Counted from the first letter of the stretch, positions 35,857 to 46,760 are shown. The stretch is 64,000 bases of DNA from Whalleya microplaca (GCA_022497155.1 MU385737.1:513139-577138); one strand, 5' to 3'. Numbers and translations: made by a program. The notes: generated by a model not told the origin, from the sequence alone.

Positions 35857-37254
35857 ATGACGACGACGACGACAGAACCCCGGCAAGGAGCCGAATCAGA
35901 AACGACTCAATCGAAACCAATCCATTCTCTCGTCCTGGACACCGGGCCCCTGATCAAGAACGACCCGCCCGTGAGCACTCTGCTCTCGCAAGCGCACGAG
36001 CTCTACACCCTCCCGTCTGTCCTGACCGAAATCCGCGATGTCGCCACGAGGACCCGCGTCGAGACCACGCTGATCCCGTTCCTGACATTGCGCAGCCCCA
36101 GGCCTGAGAGCATCAAGTTCGTCACAGATTTCGCCCGGCGCACCGGCGACCTCGAGGTTCTGAGCAAACCGGATATACACCTGATCGCGCTTACATACGA
36201 ACTGGAGTGTGAGAGGAACGGCGGCGATTGGCGGTTGCGAAGGACGCCGGGGCAGAAGGGGATGAATGGCAAGTCGCCCGCCCAGTTGGAGAGAGAGAAG
36301 GCGGACGATCCCGCAGGTCTAGAAGAAGGCGAAGACGGGCAAAGCACAACACAAACCGAGCAACCAGGAAGCAGGGTGGAAGACGTAGAGGATGCCGTAT
36401 ATGATATCTCTTCGGAGACGAAGACATCGGAAGACTCGGCGAAACTCAGCCTGGAGGAGGACCAGGCGCAACCAAACGTTGAACACGAAACAATTACCCA
36501 GACGCTGGACAACCTAAGCTTAGAGCCGCCCGTGCTGCCCGCAGCGGATACGGCACCAGAAGACCTAGCAACTGCAGAGGCCACGGCCGATGAGGAGCAA
36601 GAGCAAGAAGACGACGAAGACGGCGGCGGATGGATCACGCCGTCGAACGTGAAGAAACACCAAGAGAAAGACCAGCTCGCGGCGCCGGGGCAGCCGATCC
36701 AGAGATTCCTCCAGGTCGCGTTGCTGACGTCGGACTACGCGATGCAGAACGTGCTGCTGCGCATGAACCTGAACCTCGTGTCGCCGAGCCTGGCGCGCAT
36801 CACGCGCGTCAAGACCTGGGTGCTGCGCTGCCACGGCTGCTTCCAGATCACGCGCGAGATGGCCAAGCAGTTCTGCCCCAAGTGCGGACAGCCGACGCTG
36901 ACGCGCGTCAGCTGCTCGACGGACCAGGGCGGCAACTTCACCGTCCACCTCAAGAAGAACTTCCAGTGGAACAACCGCGGCAACGTCTACAGCGTGCCGA
37001 AGCCGGTGCACGGCTCGGCGAGCGGCAAGGCGCGGGGGGTCGGCGGCGGGAAGAACGGGTGGGGCCGGGAGCTCATCTTCGCCGAGGACCAGAAGGAGTT
37101 CGTCAAGAGGAGCGGCGAGGAGAAGAAGACGAAACAGAGGGACCTCATGGACGAGGATTACCTGCCTAGCATACTGACCGGGGATCGTCGTGGGGGCCCG
37201 GGCAGGATACGGGTTGGCGCGGGAAGGAATATCAATTCAAGAAAGAGGCATTGA
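35857..37254 (+). CDS. NOB1: 20S-pre-rRNA D-site endonuclease Nob1
   Basis: Single-exon frame of 465 residues starting at ATG 35857. The PIN domain opens with HSLVLDTGPLI (Asp28 active-site acid) and continues with TLPSVLTEIRD, SPRPESIKFV, FARRTGDLEVLSKPD and HLIALTYELE. Next come a long acidic, low-complexity middle with GGWITPSN, then QVALLTSDYAMQNVLLRMNL. The zinc ribbon follows, with CHGC and CPKCGQPTLTRVS, and the tail KKNFQWNNRGNVYSVPKP. This is the Nob1 order. The protein cuts at the 3' end of 18S rRNA in late cytoplasmic pre-40S particles. It is essential and highly conserved. The DNA is strongly GC-rich, unlike the flanks. It is convergent with NOP10, so two ribosome-biogenesis genes face each other here. 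Confidence 0.97.
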   Translation: MTTTTTEPRQGAESETTQSKPIHSLVLDTGPLIKNDPPVSTLLSQAHELYTLPSVLTEIRDVATRTRVETTLIPFLTLRSPRPESIKFVTDFARRTGDLEVLSKPDIHLIALTYELECERNGGDWRLRRTPGQKGMNGKSPAQLEREKADDPAGLEEGEDGQSTTQTEQPGSRVEDVEDAVYDISSETKTSEDSAKLSLEEDQAQPNVEHETITQTLDNLSLEPPVLPAADTAPEDLATAEATADEEQEQEDDEDGGGWITPSNVKKHQEKDQLAAPGQPIQRFLQVALLTSDYAMQNVLLRMNLNLVSPSLARITRVKTWVLRCHGCFQITREMAKQFCPKCGQPTLTRVSCSTDQGGNFTVHLKKNFQWNNRGNVYSVPKPVHGSASGKARGVGGGKNGWGRELIFAEDQKEFVKRSGEEKKTKQRDLMDEDYLPSILTGDRRGGPGRIRVGAGRNINSRKRH

Positions 37255-37879
37255 TGGAGACGATGCACGCATGAGATATCGGCCATTCATAATAGGTAGA
37301 TAACACGTCTTGACCTGGGATGATACTTATAGAGCCCAACAAGACGAATTTGCGTATTATTCTCTAATTGAAGTCCTCCATGCATCTCCCGCAGTCCTTG
37401 ACTGCATCCGTCACCAAACAGCCAAGCGGCATGGAGTGTAGCGTGGCCGCCCTACATGCTTCTTTAGTGAACTATCACTGCCGGGCAGGGCCGTCCAAGC
37501 GTCCATTCGGTATATACCTAATTAGATTGTGCTGTGCCGACGCCGATACTGATCTCTGTCATCCCACGGCTCGAACGCCATGTATTTGCAATCGTAATCA
37601 CAGGTCTAGCAAAACCAGAATCCGCGTATTCGTCCGTGCTTATTCCTTGTCGTCTTCCTCTCCTCCATCCCATCACTATTGGTTCTCAGCAACCTTGTTT
37701 TCTGCGAGCAGTTCACATGAGCATTCTTTTCCCGGCAGACAATATAACGACAGGACAGGACAGGACAGGATAGGGAAGGGAAAGGCAGGGCAGGTACGAG
37801 AGTAACAGAGCAGGGAAGTATGGGGTATAAGGTTGGTATACGCGCAGTATGTATTTGTATTTGTAAAGGGCAAACTCAC
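37255..37879. other. shared 3' region between NOB1 and NOP10
   Basis: About 620 bp. It contains the NOP10 intron on the minus strand, whose polypyrimidine tract appears on the plus strand as repeated GGACA units at 37,751-37,780, and probably the last NOP10 exon. No other gene is recognised. Confidence 0.45.
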
Positions 37880-38054
37880 TCTGCTGCGTCAAGAGCAGGC
37901 CAAACCGCTTCTTCAGCGTCACGCGCTGGCGCGACCACTTGTCGTCGGGCGAGAAGCGCGCCGGGTGTGCGGATTTGGTGACCTCGCCGTTCAGCACCTT
38001 CTTCAGCGTGTACGTGCGCTTGCTGCTGGCATCCGAGGTGTACATGAGATGCAT
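37880..38054 (-). CDS. NOP10: H/ACA snoRNP subunit Nop10 (first exon; 3' exon uncertain)
   Basis: The minus-strand frame starts at 38054 and encodes 58 conserved residues. It includes [47 protein letters not shown] and LLLTQQ, essentially the whole Nop10 core (yeast Nop10 is 58 residues). Nop10 is part of the H/ACA box particle with Cbf5, Gar1 and Nhp2, which makes pseudouridines in rRNA. The frame then meets a GTGAGT donor at 37879-37874. Splicing would add a short tail, with possible acceptors after the long pyrimidine tract near 37,720-37,680, but the true end cannot be fixed. Reading through without splicing gives a non-conserved tail. Confidence 0.88.
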
Positions 38055-38567
38055 CGTGACGGTGTTTTGTTTTATTCGTTGGCTGGGTGAGAGGGAATAT
38101 TGTGGTCGATTGGTGGAATGTACAGCAGACTCGAGTATGAACCGGGGCGAGTCAATGGGTGGCTCGTATGAAAATGCGGTGGGAAGATGGGTTGGTCAAG
38201 CTGTGGTACACTCGAGCTTCGAAATGACTTTTTTCTTGTCTTTTCTTTTCGAGGCTGATGAATTGACGAATGGCGGAGTGGTCGCTTGTAAACTTTTTGG
38301 TGGGACCCGGGGCTTTGCTGTTCCAGCTCCGATAGGAATTCAATGCCCGTGGCCCACATCCATTGACCTGCAATCGGAGACAATCGGGATTAAGTAGCCG
38401 GAATTGAAGGAACGACGACGACGAAGCCGTTAACGTCCGAGGGCTATCTACTCAAGTACATGCATATGTCGACGCTGCCATGGCGTATGGGACGGTTGGA
38501 GTACCTATTTTGAGACAGAGCTAACGTTGAAGGTATCACGCGGTGCACAAAACCCTTCTTGGAGAAC
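38055..38567. other. intergenic, upstream of NOP10
   Basis: About 510 bp, no gene recognised. Confidence 0.4.
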
Positions 38568-39043
38568 TTACATGTTCCTGCCAAGTTGCCAACAGAGGCT
38601 AGAGCTTCTAATGTATCGTGTCCCGGCATGTTCTAGAACGTATTCTGGGAGGGAATCTCTGGCATCCCAATAATGAAATCTATCGTAACTGTATGGTATG
38701 GTATAGGCGTCGTTATGATGGGTTGTAGATGTCCTAGCGGCTTCTTCCGCCTTGCTTCCTAGGGTCCCTGGAATAGGGGGCGTGCTTCTATCGTCTTGAC
38801 GGGTAGGGGAATTTCGTGCGCCACTTCCGGCGCTTGATTCATTGATCTCTCTCTCATCCAATTGTATTCCCCGTCTTGACTAGGTTCGGAGGGGACTGAG
38901 GGGATATCCTGGCTCGATTTCTCTCTCTCGTTCTGTTTGTTCGGGTTGGACTCTCCGTAAGGGAATTCTGTATTAGGAAAACCTTTCTCAAACATACTGT
39001 CGCAAGTCTCGTGCGGACCGTCCATGGACGGAATCTCCGACAT
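38568..39043 (-). CDS. possible small hypothetical gene
   Basis: Two overlapping minus-strand frames, 39043-38759 (94 residues, acidic and Pro/Ser-rich, starts MSEIPSMDG) and 38861-38568 (97 residues), could be two exons of one gene or noise. No family is recognised, and no GT-AG site joining them was confirmed. Kept only because the first begins with a clear ATG and both lack close stops. Confidence 0.2.
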
Positions 39044-39782
39044 AGTTGCGTGCTTCCAGAGGGGATGTTAGTATGGAGATTGTGTACCAGCAGTTAGGTT
39101 ATATTGTAGTGAGCTGGTTCTACAGGTATATCAACAGTGATTGGAATTTGGAACTCAGAAAAGTGAGAGGTAGGATATTTGTGTATAAAACACACAACGA
39201 TTCGCCCTTCAGCTTTAGATGAAAACCTCCTTAGAGCTTGTTATTATTCCACAACACAGAATAAGTGATAATCGTGACTATTACCTCAAATATTCTAGCC
39301 TCACCGATTATTACCCTCTGGCTTGGATGCCACAGTATCCATATCTGTGAGACAGACTCATTTTTACCACCAACTTGTCTATCATCTATCACAAGGTCAT
39401 CGTTCTATAGTGTTGAGACGCCGGAGTATAGCAATATCTAAGTGTGTTGGTTATGCCACCGCAGTGTGAGGTGAAGCGCCGCCACACTTTTCGGTAGATA
39501 TATTCAATCCTATGAAGCTAATACCTCAAGAACCTTGCCTCCGAAAACAATGGACTGTTTTCGGTGAATATCACACCAAGCTTGAAGTGAGACGAGAGAA
39601 GCATACTCAGTCGTATCTAGTTTTCAGTGGCGGCCAGGGTGTCTAGGGCAATAGTCCCAATCGAACTAGTCATAATGAGATGTGATAGTAGGTAAGTGCA
39701 AAGCCTCATTTTGGATGCGGCGCCTTTCATCCTCGCTCGGCTTGCTGATTTTGTGGCCTCTTAGCATTGCAAAGAGGCGGTG

Positions 39783-40012
39783 TTTGCCTGCCAATTGTGT
39801 TGAAATACAGGGCCAATGAGTTGATTGACTTCAGGTTCAGCTATTTTAGAATTGTAGATGTCCTGTTATGTACACTATGCTACTGTTCGTGCCTTGTACT
39901 ATACCAGTCCTTAACCCTCAGATCAACGGGGTTAAGACCCTGGCCTCGCAGCTCGAAGGCAGATGCCCAGCACCCTGATAAATGTGGGCGAGTGACAATG
40001 ATTCGAGCGACG
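39783..40012 (+). repeat. dispersed repeat, copy A (about 0.2 kb)
   Basis: Shares colinear similarity with 45,740-45,950: both hold TTGCCT..CAATTG, GAAATACAGGG, CCAGTCCT..ACCCTCA and the identical block CTGGCCTCGCAGCTCGAAGG, then CAGATGCC and CACCCTGAT. Differences are mostly C/T or G/A, with small gaps. No coding capacity and no terminal repeats. Confidence 0.75.
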
Positions 40013-40326
40013 ACGACGACGACGACGACTTGTGTACGAAGAGAGTATCGAGACCCAATTGAGACCGAGGACTTTGACCGTTTGACATCGGGGAATGAGG
40101 ATCCGAGACTCTGAGGGTCCGAGCGCTGTTAGTCATCTACGTAGTGCATTTACTTACGGTGGGCTCTAAGTCTCCAGGCCGCTGAGTCTACGTACACTAC
40201 GACAATTAGGTACAAGCCATATCGGTCATCATTCGGCTAGTTCCAGTGAAGAGTGGCTGGATCTGATGAACCCTGGTGTTCGATGCGCCTCGTAAGACCC
40301 AAGTGCTCAAACTGAGACATCCCAAC

Positions 40327-40376
40327 CGAAGCACGAGCACCGAAGCACGAGCACCGAAGCACGAGCACCGAAACAC
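40327..40376 (+). repeat. 14-bp tandem repeat, three perfect units
   Basis: The unit CGAAGCACGAGCAC occurs three times in a row at 40,327, 40,341 and 40,355, followed by a partial fourth. Confidence 0.95.
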
Positions 40377-41036
40377 CGGTGCCATGCAACGGCGCCGTGC
40401 AACGACGCCATAATCTCCAAGGCCGGGCCAGACTCCGGTAATGGCCCTCTTGGAATGTTTTCTCACGCGAGGAGCGTTAGAGAACCGGTATCTCGGACCG
40501 GCGTTTCCACCAAGTCATTACTTGATTCGACTTGGCTCGACTTGGCTCAACTGTGCTTTGCCGTGACTTGGGTCGAGTCAAAGTTGCTCTTAAAACAGCC
40601 CGCGAAGACAGTAGTTACTCTCCCTCTAAGTAAGTCGGGTTGTAGGAATATCGCCAGGCCAGTTCATGACCTGCTGGAAGCGCCGGCCAAATGGCGCCGC
40701 TGGGCTAGGTTAGTAGGACATATGGACTCAGCATCAGGGACTACAACAAGGGCTAGATATTCATCACGGTAAGGAAGGGATCGAAGGCACGGCTAAATCG
40801 ATACTATCACAGGCGGTATACAGACGGGCTACGACATGGTCACAAGACGTTGTTATTAGAGGAAAAAATGAACTCTGTATTGTCACAACTAATTAAAGCA
40901 AGCTGCCGAGACCGCACGAGACCACCAACTCCGTCAACGTAGGAGAATTAATCGACGGCCGCCGCGGTCGTCGACCCTACATTCAAGCAAACCGAGACAA
41001 GACAAGGGAAGAGAGAAGAGAGGGTTGGCGAGCCGT

Positions 41037-41795
41037 TCAGCCGGTCTCTTCTTCGTAATCCTCTGGCGGCTCCTCGCGCGCCGCGAGCTCGGCCAACTTG
41101 GCCGCGGCCTGCTCTTCTCCCCGGCGGAAGTAATCCGCGATGTCGTCGTCGAGCTCGGCGATCTGCTCGCGCCTGGCCTTCTTGGCCCTGTTCCTGCGCG
41201 AGTAGGGCGCACCCGAGCGTCCTCCTCGGCTGCTCGGGCGGCTGCTCGGGCGGACGGCAGAGCCAGCCTGGGCATCGCTTCCAGAGGCGGCGATGGTGTG
41301 GCCCTTCTTCTGGCCCTGCTTCTGCTTGTTCAGGTCCATGTTGATCTGGGTCATCAGGGCGGGCTTGCACATGGTGGCGACCGAGACCATGACCTGCTCG
41401 CCGGGCACCAGCTGCTTCTGCTGGCGGAACTCCTCGAAGAACTCCTCAGCATGCTCGTGCTGGATCTGGCCGCGCCACCAGTGGTCGTGGGTCTCGACCA
41501 CGTTGCTCATCAGCGGGTCGTCCTTGCTGATGAGGCCTGTGAGGTGGCCCGCGCGGTTGAACATCTTCTTGGCCTCGCCCTTCTGGACGAAGTTGAGGCC
41601 GTCGCTGCCCTTGACGGGGACCTGGAGGCGTTTCCCAAAGCCCCCCCGCTCCCTGTCGCCGATGATCTCGGAGAGGCTCTGGTTGAGAAGGGCGGCTGCT
41701 CGGCTTGCCTCTCCGCCCTTGGCAGTGTCAGCCGGAGGACCTCCTCCGGACTGACCAGGGTTCTTATCACTCTCATCACTCTCTTCGTACTTCAT
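41037..41795 (-). CDS. hypothetical protein, 252 residues, charged
   Basis: Intact GC-rich single-exon frame from ATG 41795 to 41037. Start KYEESDESDKN, then an Ala/Gly-rich stretch and a central conserved-looking segment (residues about 60-150) with NRAGHLTGLISKDDPLMSN, HDHWWRGQIQHEHAEEFFEE and MTQINMDLNK. The C-terminus is Arg/Ser-rich and basic, then acidic (AELDDDIADYF, PPEDYEEETG). No family is recognised. No signal peptide or membrane segment. The codon use matches its GC-rich neighbours NOB1 and the next frame, so it is likely a real gene; function unknown, possibly nucleic-acid binding from the basic RGG-like region. Confidence 0.65.
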   Translation of the reverse strand: MKYEESDESDKNPGQSGGGPPADTAKGGEASRAAALLNQSLSEIIGDRERGGFGKRLQVPVKGSDGLNFVQKGEAKKMFNRAGHLTGLISKDDPLMSNVVETHDHWWRGQIQHEHAEEFFEEFRQQKQLVPGEQVMVSVATMCKPALMTQINMDLNKQKQGQKKGHTIAASGSDAQAGSAVRPSSRPSSRGGRSGAPYSRRNRAKKARREQIAELDDDIADYFRRGEEQAAAKLAELAAREEPPEDYEEETG

Positions 41796-42407
41796 TGTGT
41801 CCGCTTTCGTCTTCGTTGTCGTTGTCGTTGTTGGTGCTGGGTGCTGATGGTGTTGGCGTTGGCGTTGGCGTCGTGAAAGATATGGAGGCGGCGACGTTCG
41901 GGAGATGTGATGTAGAAGGAAGGAGAGGGGTCGAAAAGTTCAAACGAGTAGAGGGAAGGTATATACCTACATACATGTAGATTGCATTCGCCTATGTACC
42001 TACCTAGGTAGGTACCGCCTGAGTCTCTATGCACAGACCACGATCGAGACTGGTCACATGGAGCCCTCACTGCCAACTCTCGCATTACGTCGCGCCACGA
42101 TAGACCTAATACATGTACTAACGGAATGAACGGTGCCTTATCTTGGTTCGTTATTATTTATATTCAGCATTGATCACTGGTTGTGTCTGTAGACCGGCTG
42201 AGAAGTTGGTAGACATGTGACATGTACATAGCAGTATAACGAGATAGTAAACACGATATCAAAGCAATTGAACTATCTCGATCGAGAGTACTACTGACTC
42301 ATCTTGCCCCTTGACAACCACAACCATCACCTACCAATCACCATCGTCATCGCCATCGCGCTCCCAAACTCAACCACGACCACCGCTGAATTTCCGACGT
42401 TCCAAAA
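41796..42407. other. divergent intergenic region
   Basis: About 610 bp between two unrecognised genes on opposite strands, so it must hold both promoters. Contains a GTTG(T/G)-type microsatellite region at about 41,815-41,870, immediately upstream of the minus-strand start. Confidence 0.4.
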
Positions 42408-44240
42408 ATGATGTCGACGCGAAGTCAACGACGCGGCAACACGGCTGCAGATAGCCAGGCGATGGAGGACCCGTCATCTCGGAAACGTTCTCGTCGAGGC
42501 GACGTTAACGAAGAGGACGGCGAAGAAGAGGAAAAAGACGACACGGACTCGAGGGCCGATGGCAGTGACGACGACCATATAGGCCCTAGAGCCCCCCAGA
42601 GAAAGTCGCGCAAGGTCGAGAAGGATAATTTTGAGGAGGTACCCGGCCCAGCGAGCCATAACTGGGAGAGCAGCCGAGACAAGCTCGTCGAGAATGCCAA
42701 GGTACTCCCAGGGTGGATTATGAACCACATGGTCGACATACCCACTAGGCTAGCTGCCATAGACGAGGGCGGACGCCAGTATATAGAGCAGAACCACCCG
42801 CCCATGACCATGGAGATGCTGGAGGCTATGCTGCCCGACGCAGCCCAGGAGATCGACAGCGTCTGGACCCAACAGGAGGAACAGGCCTTCGCTGTCCGCT
42901 TCGGCGCGGACCCGTACCGCAACTTTATGACGACCCCCGCCGCCCACCCCCACAAGAACAACACCGACTTCCTCCCCATGTGGAAGACCATCACCCAACT
43001 TCGCGGGTGCTTCCCCACCGACATCGTAGGGGCAAGGAGACACCTGCAGTTCTCGGGGACCGTGGACCTCGGCGGCGGCATCGCGCTGCCGGATCCGAGG
43101 TGGCCCAAGGCATTCTGCAAGAGCCTGTCCGACCTGGCCGTGGCATCCCCGTGCGGTGCGAACATGAACCTCCTGGCCCTGCTCATACGCTGGGCCGTGG
43201 CCGTCCGCATTGATGATCGGAGGCAGGTGCCTCTCAACGACCATAAGACGGACGGCCGCTTTCTAGACGAGCTGGCCGACGCCGTGCAGAGGCACAACCG
43301 CCAGAGCCCGCTGAGGACGATCCACCGGGATCTCCGTGCGGGCTATCAGGCGCGGGGAACCATGATCCCGTGGGTATCGGACGTGATGCGCATCCTCGAG
43401 GAGAATAGTCCGGCGCCGCCGCCCACGCCCACGACCTCCGGACCGGGCGAGGAGTTCCCCGTCTACGAGGTGGCCACCGCCGACCTCACGCGGCTCATCA
43501 AGGCCTTCGACGACATCGCGGACCTGGGATTTCGGAGCCTCGAGACGATAGAGTGGCGGGCCGCCATCATCACCTACCACAGGTCGCGCAAGGACGCCGC
43601 CCCCAGCAGCTTCGGGGACCTCAACAGGTTGCGGCTCCCCCTGCTCATGGCCGAGGAGCGCTTCAAGGCGAAACGTCTCCTCGCGAGCCGGCTGGAAATG
43701 TGCGCCTTGGCCGCAGCGCTGGTCGCATCCCAGATCATGTCCCGTCGTGCCAGCGCCCCGTCTCACCAAGCCGCGCTTTCCGAGCTCGAGGACATGTACG
43801 TGCCTCTCGAAGACGACGATCCTTTCAGGGACGAACACATGCCGGGCGACTCGTGGGAAGGCTCCTCGGGGGAAGGCTCCCCGGGGCAGGACGCGGGAGG
43901 TAGCACTAGCCAGCCGGAGCACGGCGCAGACCAGACCGTCGCCGACCAGCCCAGCACAGAGCAGCCCCGCACGGGGGTCATCCGGAGTGTCCCGCTGCCG
44001 TCGCGTCTAAGGAGGCTGTCGCCCCAGCCGGTCGAGCACGTCCTCAAGCTCGTCGGTGGCCAGGAATTCGACGACTCGCCCCGGGACATGACCGCGAGTA
44101 ACTATGCGTTGGGCATTCCCCAAGCTGCGCTCTACGCGACCAGGGACCCAGCCTCGGTCGTGGGTAAGAATGGACTCCAGGCAGGGCTCAGTGCGGTCGG
44201 CGCTTACGCGTTATACGAGCTGGCACAAAAGCGTGCCTAG
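42408..44240 (+). CDS. hypothetical nuclear-type protein, 610 residues
   Basis: Intact GC-rich frame; the first ATG is at 42408 with a second at 42411. The N-terminal 70 residues are highly charged, with basic clusters RKRSRRGD and RKSRK suggesting nuclear import and an acidic EEDGEEEEKDD. The middle (residues about 75-300) has FRFG-poor but Trp-rich segments such as FLPMWKTITQLRGCFPTDIVG, and LPDPRWPKAFCKSLSDLA. The next segment (about 330-470) has WVSDVMRILEENS and FDDIADLGFRSLETIEWRAAI. The C-terminus is Ser/Gly/Pro-rich, then ends GLQAGLSAVGAYALYELAQKRA. No family is recognised. It is the last convincing intact gene before the satellite-rich chromosome end, so a lineage-specific subtelomeric gene is plausible. 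Confidence 0.7.
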   Translation: MMSTRSQRRGNTAADSQAMEDPSSRKRSRRGDVNEEDGEEEEKDDTDSRADGSDDDHIGPRAPQRKSRKVEKDNFEEVPGPASHNWESSRDKLVENAKVLPGWIMNHMVDIPTRLAAIDEGGRQYIEQNHPPMTMEMLEAMLPDAAQEIDSVWTQQEEQAFAVRFGADPYRNFMTTPAAHPHKNNTDFLPMWKTITQLRGCFPTDIVGARRHLQFSGTVDLGGGIALPDPRWPKAFCKSLSDLAVASPCGANMNLLALLIRWAVAVRIDDRRQVPLNDHKTDGRFLDELADAVQRHNRQSPLRTIHRDLRAGYQARGTMIPWVSDVMRILEENSPAPPPTPTTSGPGEEFPVYEVATADLTRLIKAFDDIADLGFRSLETIEWRAAIITYHRSRKDAAPSSFGDLNRLRLPLLMAEERFKAKRLLASRLEMCALAAALVASQIMSRRASAPSHQAALSELEDMYVPLEDDDPFRDEHMPGDSWEGSSGEGSPGQDAGGSTSQPEHGADQTVADQPSTEQPRTGVIRSVPLPSRLRRLSPQPVEHVLKLVGGQEFDDSPRDMTASNYALGIPQAALYATRDPASVVGKNGLQAGLSAVGAYALYELAQKRA

Positions 44241-46360
44241 TAGTTTAAATCATCCTGTTACTATCTGTTGCATGAATCGATGTTTCTCTGTTTCCCACGT
44301 ATATCCTGTCCAAAATGAATGCTTCGCCCTGCTCCGTACAGAGCACTGCGATTAGTGAGCACTGCGATTAGTGTGTATATGATATCGTAGCTCAAGCCTC
44401 GTCGCAGTTCACATGGGGACCGAGGTCGCGGCAGTAGGTCGTAATGATTTCGGGGTATAGATTTGCTTTTCGTGAGGATCTACTTGTCGTGTCTGTCTAC
44501 GGAGGCAAGATAGCAACAACATTGAGTACGAAATGGACAAACACATTGCGAGCAAAAGGACGAGAACTCTGGGGAGGGACAGTGAAAGTGTATATAGATG
44601 CCTGGTCCCTCGGATGTACTTTATTAAGAACGCTACAAGATTATCATGATACCGCCTTAAGCAGACCCTCGACTCGTCAACAGGAGGCAGTGCCAAACAC
44701 ATGCTCGTGAAGGCTCGCCAGCTGGAGTTGCACCCCCACGGGCAGCTAGGCGGCTACCTCGGACCAGTATTTGATCCTGGTTGTGCGATATTGTGCTCTT
44801 CCTCATCAATGGTCGCTTAAAGTTTCCTGTTCGTTCTCCGTTGGTTGAAGGAGGCTGTAGTTCTCAGCCAGCCTCCATTGGGGATGCTTGACGCCATTCG
44901 GACCCGTTAGTAGCCCATACGTATTGATTCCTTCTGTATTGTATTTGGTTTCCTTTCTATTCATAGTAATACACAGTATTAATCTCGGTGGCACATAAGG
45001 GAGTCCATCGTTTCTTTGGAGCCCTCGGCGGAATATCCCTTGTTCGAGTCCACGGCGTCATCACTCATCCTTAACAGCGTCTGCGGTATACAATCTCCGA
45101 TCTTCCCGGGTGGCATCGGTATGTTGAATCCGGAAATTGCCTTGGACAAAACTACATCCAGATCTAACAGCATCGTCAGTCTGAGCTGTGGCGAGGATTC
45201 CGTACCCCACCATGCTGGGGCTGGTGCATGCAGCAACTGTGGGAGACCTTTGAAGCTAAAGGATGTAATGGTTTTGCTGCGGAGAAGCAGGGGTTATATC
45301 TCGTTACGGATAGGTAACACCTATGGTATCAATGATACTAGCATCGTAGACAAGAATGGCACCCCGACCTACCCACCGCGATGCCAACCATTACCGCCAC
45401 AGACTCGCTGGATCTGGTGTCAAGTGACTAGCAGGGACGAACGTTAACGACTGGGTTATCCTGGATCCGAACGAAGATGCAGGTGAGTCTCCGAATACTT
45501 GAATGGCTTAAATAGACTTAGCACGCGGCATCTACGATCCTTGAGCGTGGCGGACGTTCCCCGAAGCTCAAGATTCACGCAAATTGCTGGTGGACAACGT
45601 AGGGTCCTGTGCGAGAGAGCAATAGCAGAGGCATCGATTACGTTTTGATTCTACACTCAAGATGTCCCCTGTGCCGCTCAACGGAGACAACATTCGCTTC
45701 CAAGATATGTTTCTAGGGTCGCTATGACATGCTCACAAGCTTGCCTATCAATTGCAGTCATAGCTGTTGAAATACAGGGCTCACGAGACTTGACTTCCAA
45801 TGAGGCTCAGCTATACACAATGCTACAATTCGTGCCCTGTACTGTACCAGTCCTCGACCCTCACATCAACATGGTCAAGATCCTGGCCTCGCAGCTCGAA
45901 GGCAGATGCCTAACACCCTGATGAGCGTAGGCGAGCCACGACGATTGACATTCAAAGTAGCTGGTATAAGATTGGCAGGGAGTTGTTCGGGAGAGGAGCT
46001 GCGCGTACTTAAAGCGCAACTAGACGAGTGCCTGTTGTCTATCGACACTCTCGTGCTTATCATCGTGGTAGTACAATACGTTTTAGGCGAGCATTTCGAT
46101 ATATCGACGGCGCCAAACTCGGGAAGAGCTGGTACACGACGAAGTCAAATCCATCGGTAGACATGTAGGTACCAGCTCGCTCCAACTACAGCTGTCGTAG
46201 GTAGATGAGCAAGCGCCCGCGAAGGACCCCCGACCATACTTAGCTCAGAGGCCGACAACAGGATATCCGTTCTTTGCTCAGGTCCCACCTCTTCGTCCCC
46301 CGTCTGATACAATAGTATCCCGTCTTTCCATAGTGCCGTACAATACAGAGACCATGCCGT
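44241..46360. other. gene-poor transition zone, 2.1 kb
   Basis: No gene recognised. A perfect 16-bp tandem duplication lies at 44,341-44,372 (GAGCACTGCGATTAGT twice), and dispersed-repeat copy B at 45,740-45,950. A 143-codon frame at 45,016-45,447 has no family resemblance. Confidence 0.5.
45740..45950 (+). repeat. dispersed repeat, copy B (about 0.2 kb)
   Basis: Second copy of the sequence at 39,783-40,012, in the same orientation. It keeps the same block order, including the 20-base identical stretch CTGGCCTCGCAGCTCGAAGG. The copies look about 75% alike by eye. Confidence 0.75.
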
Positions 46361-46369
46361 TTTCTATCG

Positions 46370-46760
46370 CCAACACGCGTGAAGCCAGCGATTTTCCTTG
46401 CTCGGCATCCAGCATCCGTGATTCATAGTAAGTGTCCCGCAGTGGTCGCGACGAGCAGGCGAACTACCAGCGCCGACATATCAGTACCGGAACGCTAGAG
46501 AGTGCATGCTCGGTACCATAACGCACGGCGTATGCGGCACACGCCATCCCCTGTTGCCTCGCCGTCGGTGGCGAGAGTTCACCGTCGCGGGAATATATGA
46601 CCTTCACGCCTAAAGTCGAAATTATCAAACCAGCTCCAAATATTTTATATTTTACAGGCGTGTAGCTCGGAGCAAGACTGGAATGCGTGCAAACCCTCAG
46701 GCGGATCAGGCTAGTTCCCGAATTTTAGTGGCGCGTTATATGAAAGGCAGCGGGGTCACC
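46370..46760 (+). repeat. subtelomeric dispersed repeat, copy 1
   Basis: Similar in order to 57,340-57,735 about 11 kb away. Shared blocks include TTCCTTGCTCG-CATCC, AC(A/C)GCCGACAT, GAGAGTGCAT/CAGAGTGCAT, TTCACC(G/A)TCGCGGG, CCAAA(C)CAGCTCC/CTAGCTCCGAA and, at the right end, a GGCAGCGGG box. Begins the satellite domain. Confidence 0.7.

Larger units (their letters stand above)
39044..41036. other. intergenic 2.0 kb with simple repeats
   Basis: No gene seen. Contains the dispersed repeat copy at 39,783-40,012, a GAC trinucleotide run at 40,007-40,029 and three 14-bp tandem units at 40,327-40,368. Confidence 0.5.

Noticed and set aside
36003..36638. 211-codon Ser-rich frame antisense to NOB1
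   Set aside because: Shadow of the acidic low-complexity NOB1 segment in GC-rich DNA.
41025..41876. 283-codon plus-strand frame opposite the 252-residue hypothetical gene
   Set aside because: Leu/Val/Ala-rich antisense shadow; the minus frame has a balanced protein-like composition and charged domains, though neither has known homology.
43263..43922. 219-codon frame antisense to the 610-residue hypothetical gene
   Set aside because: GC-rich shadow frame without family resemblance; the plus frame is three times longer.
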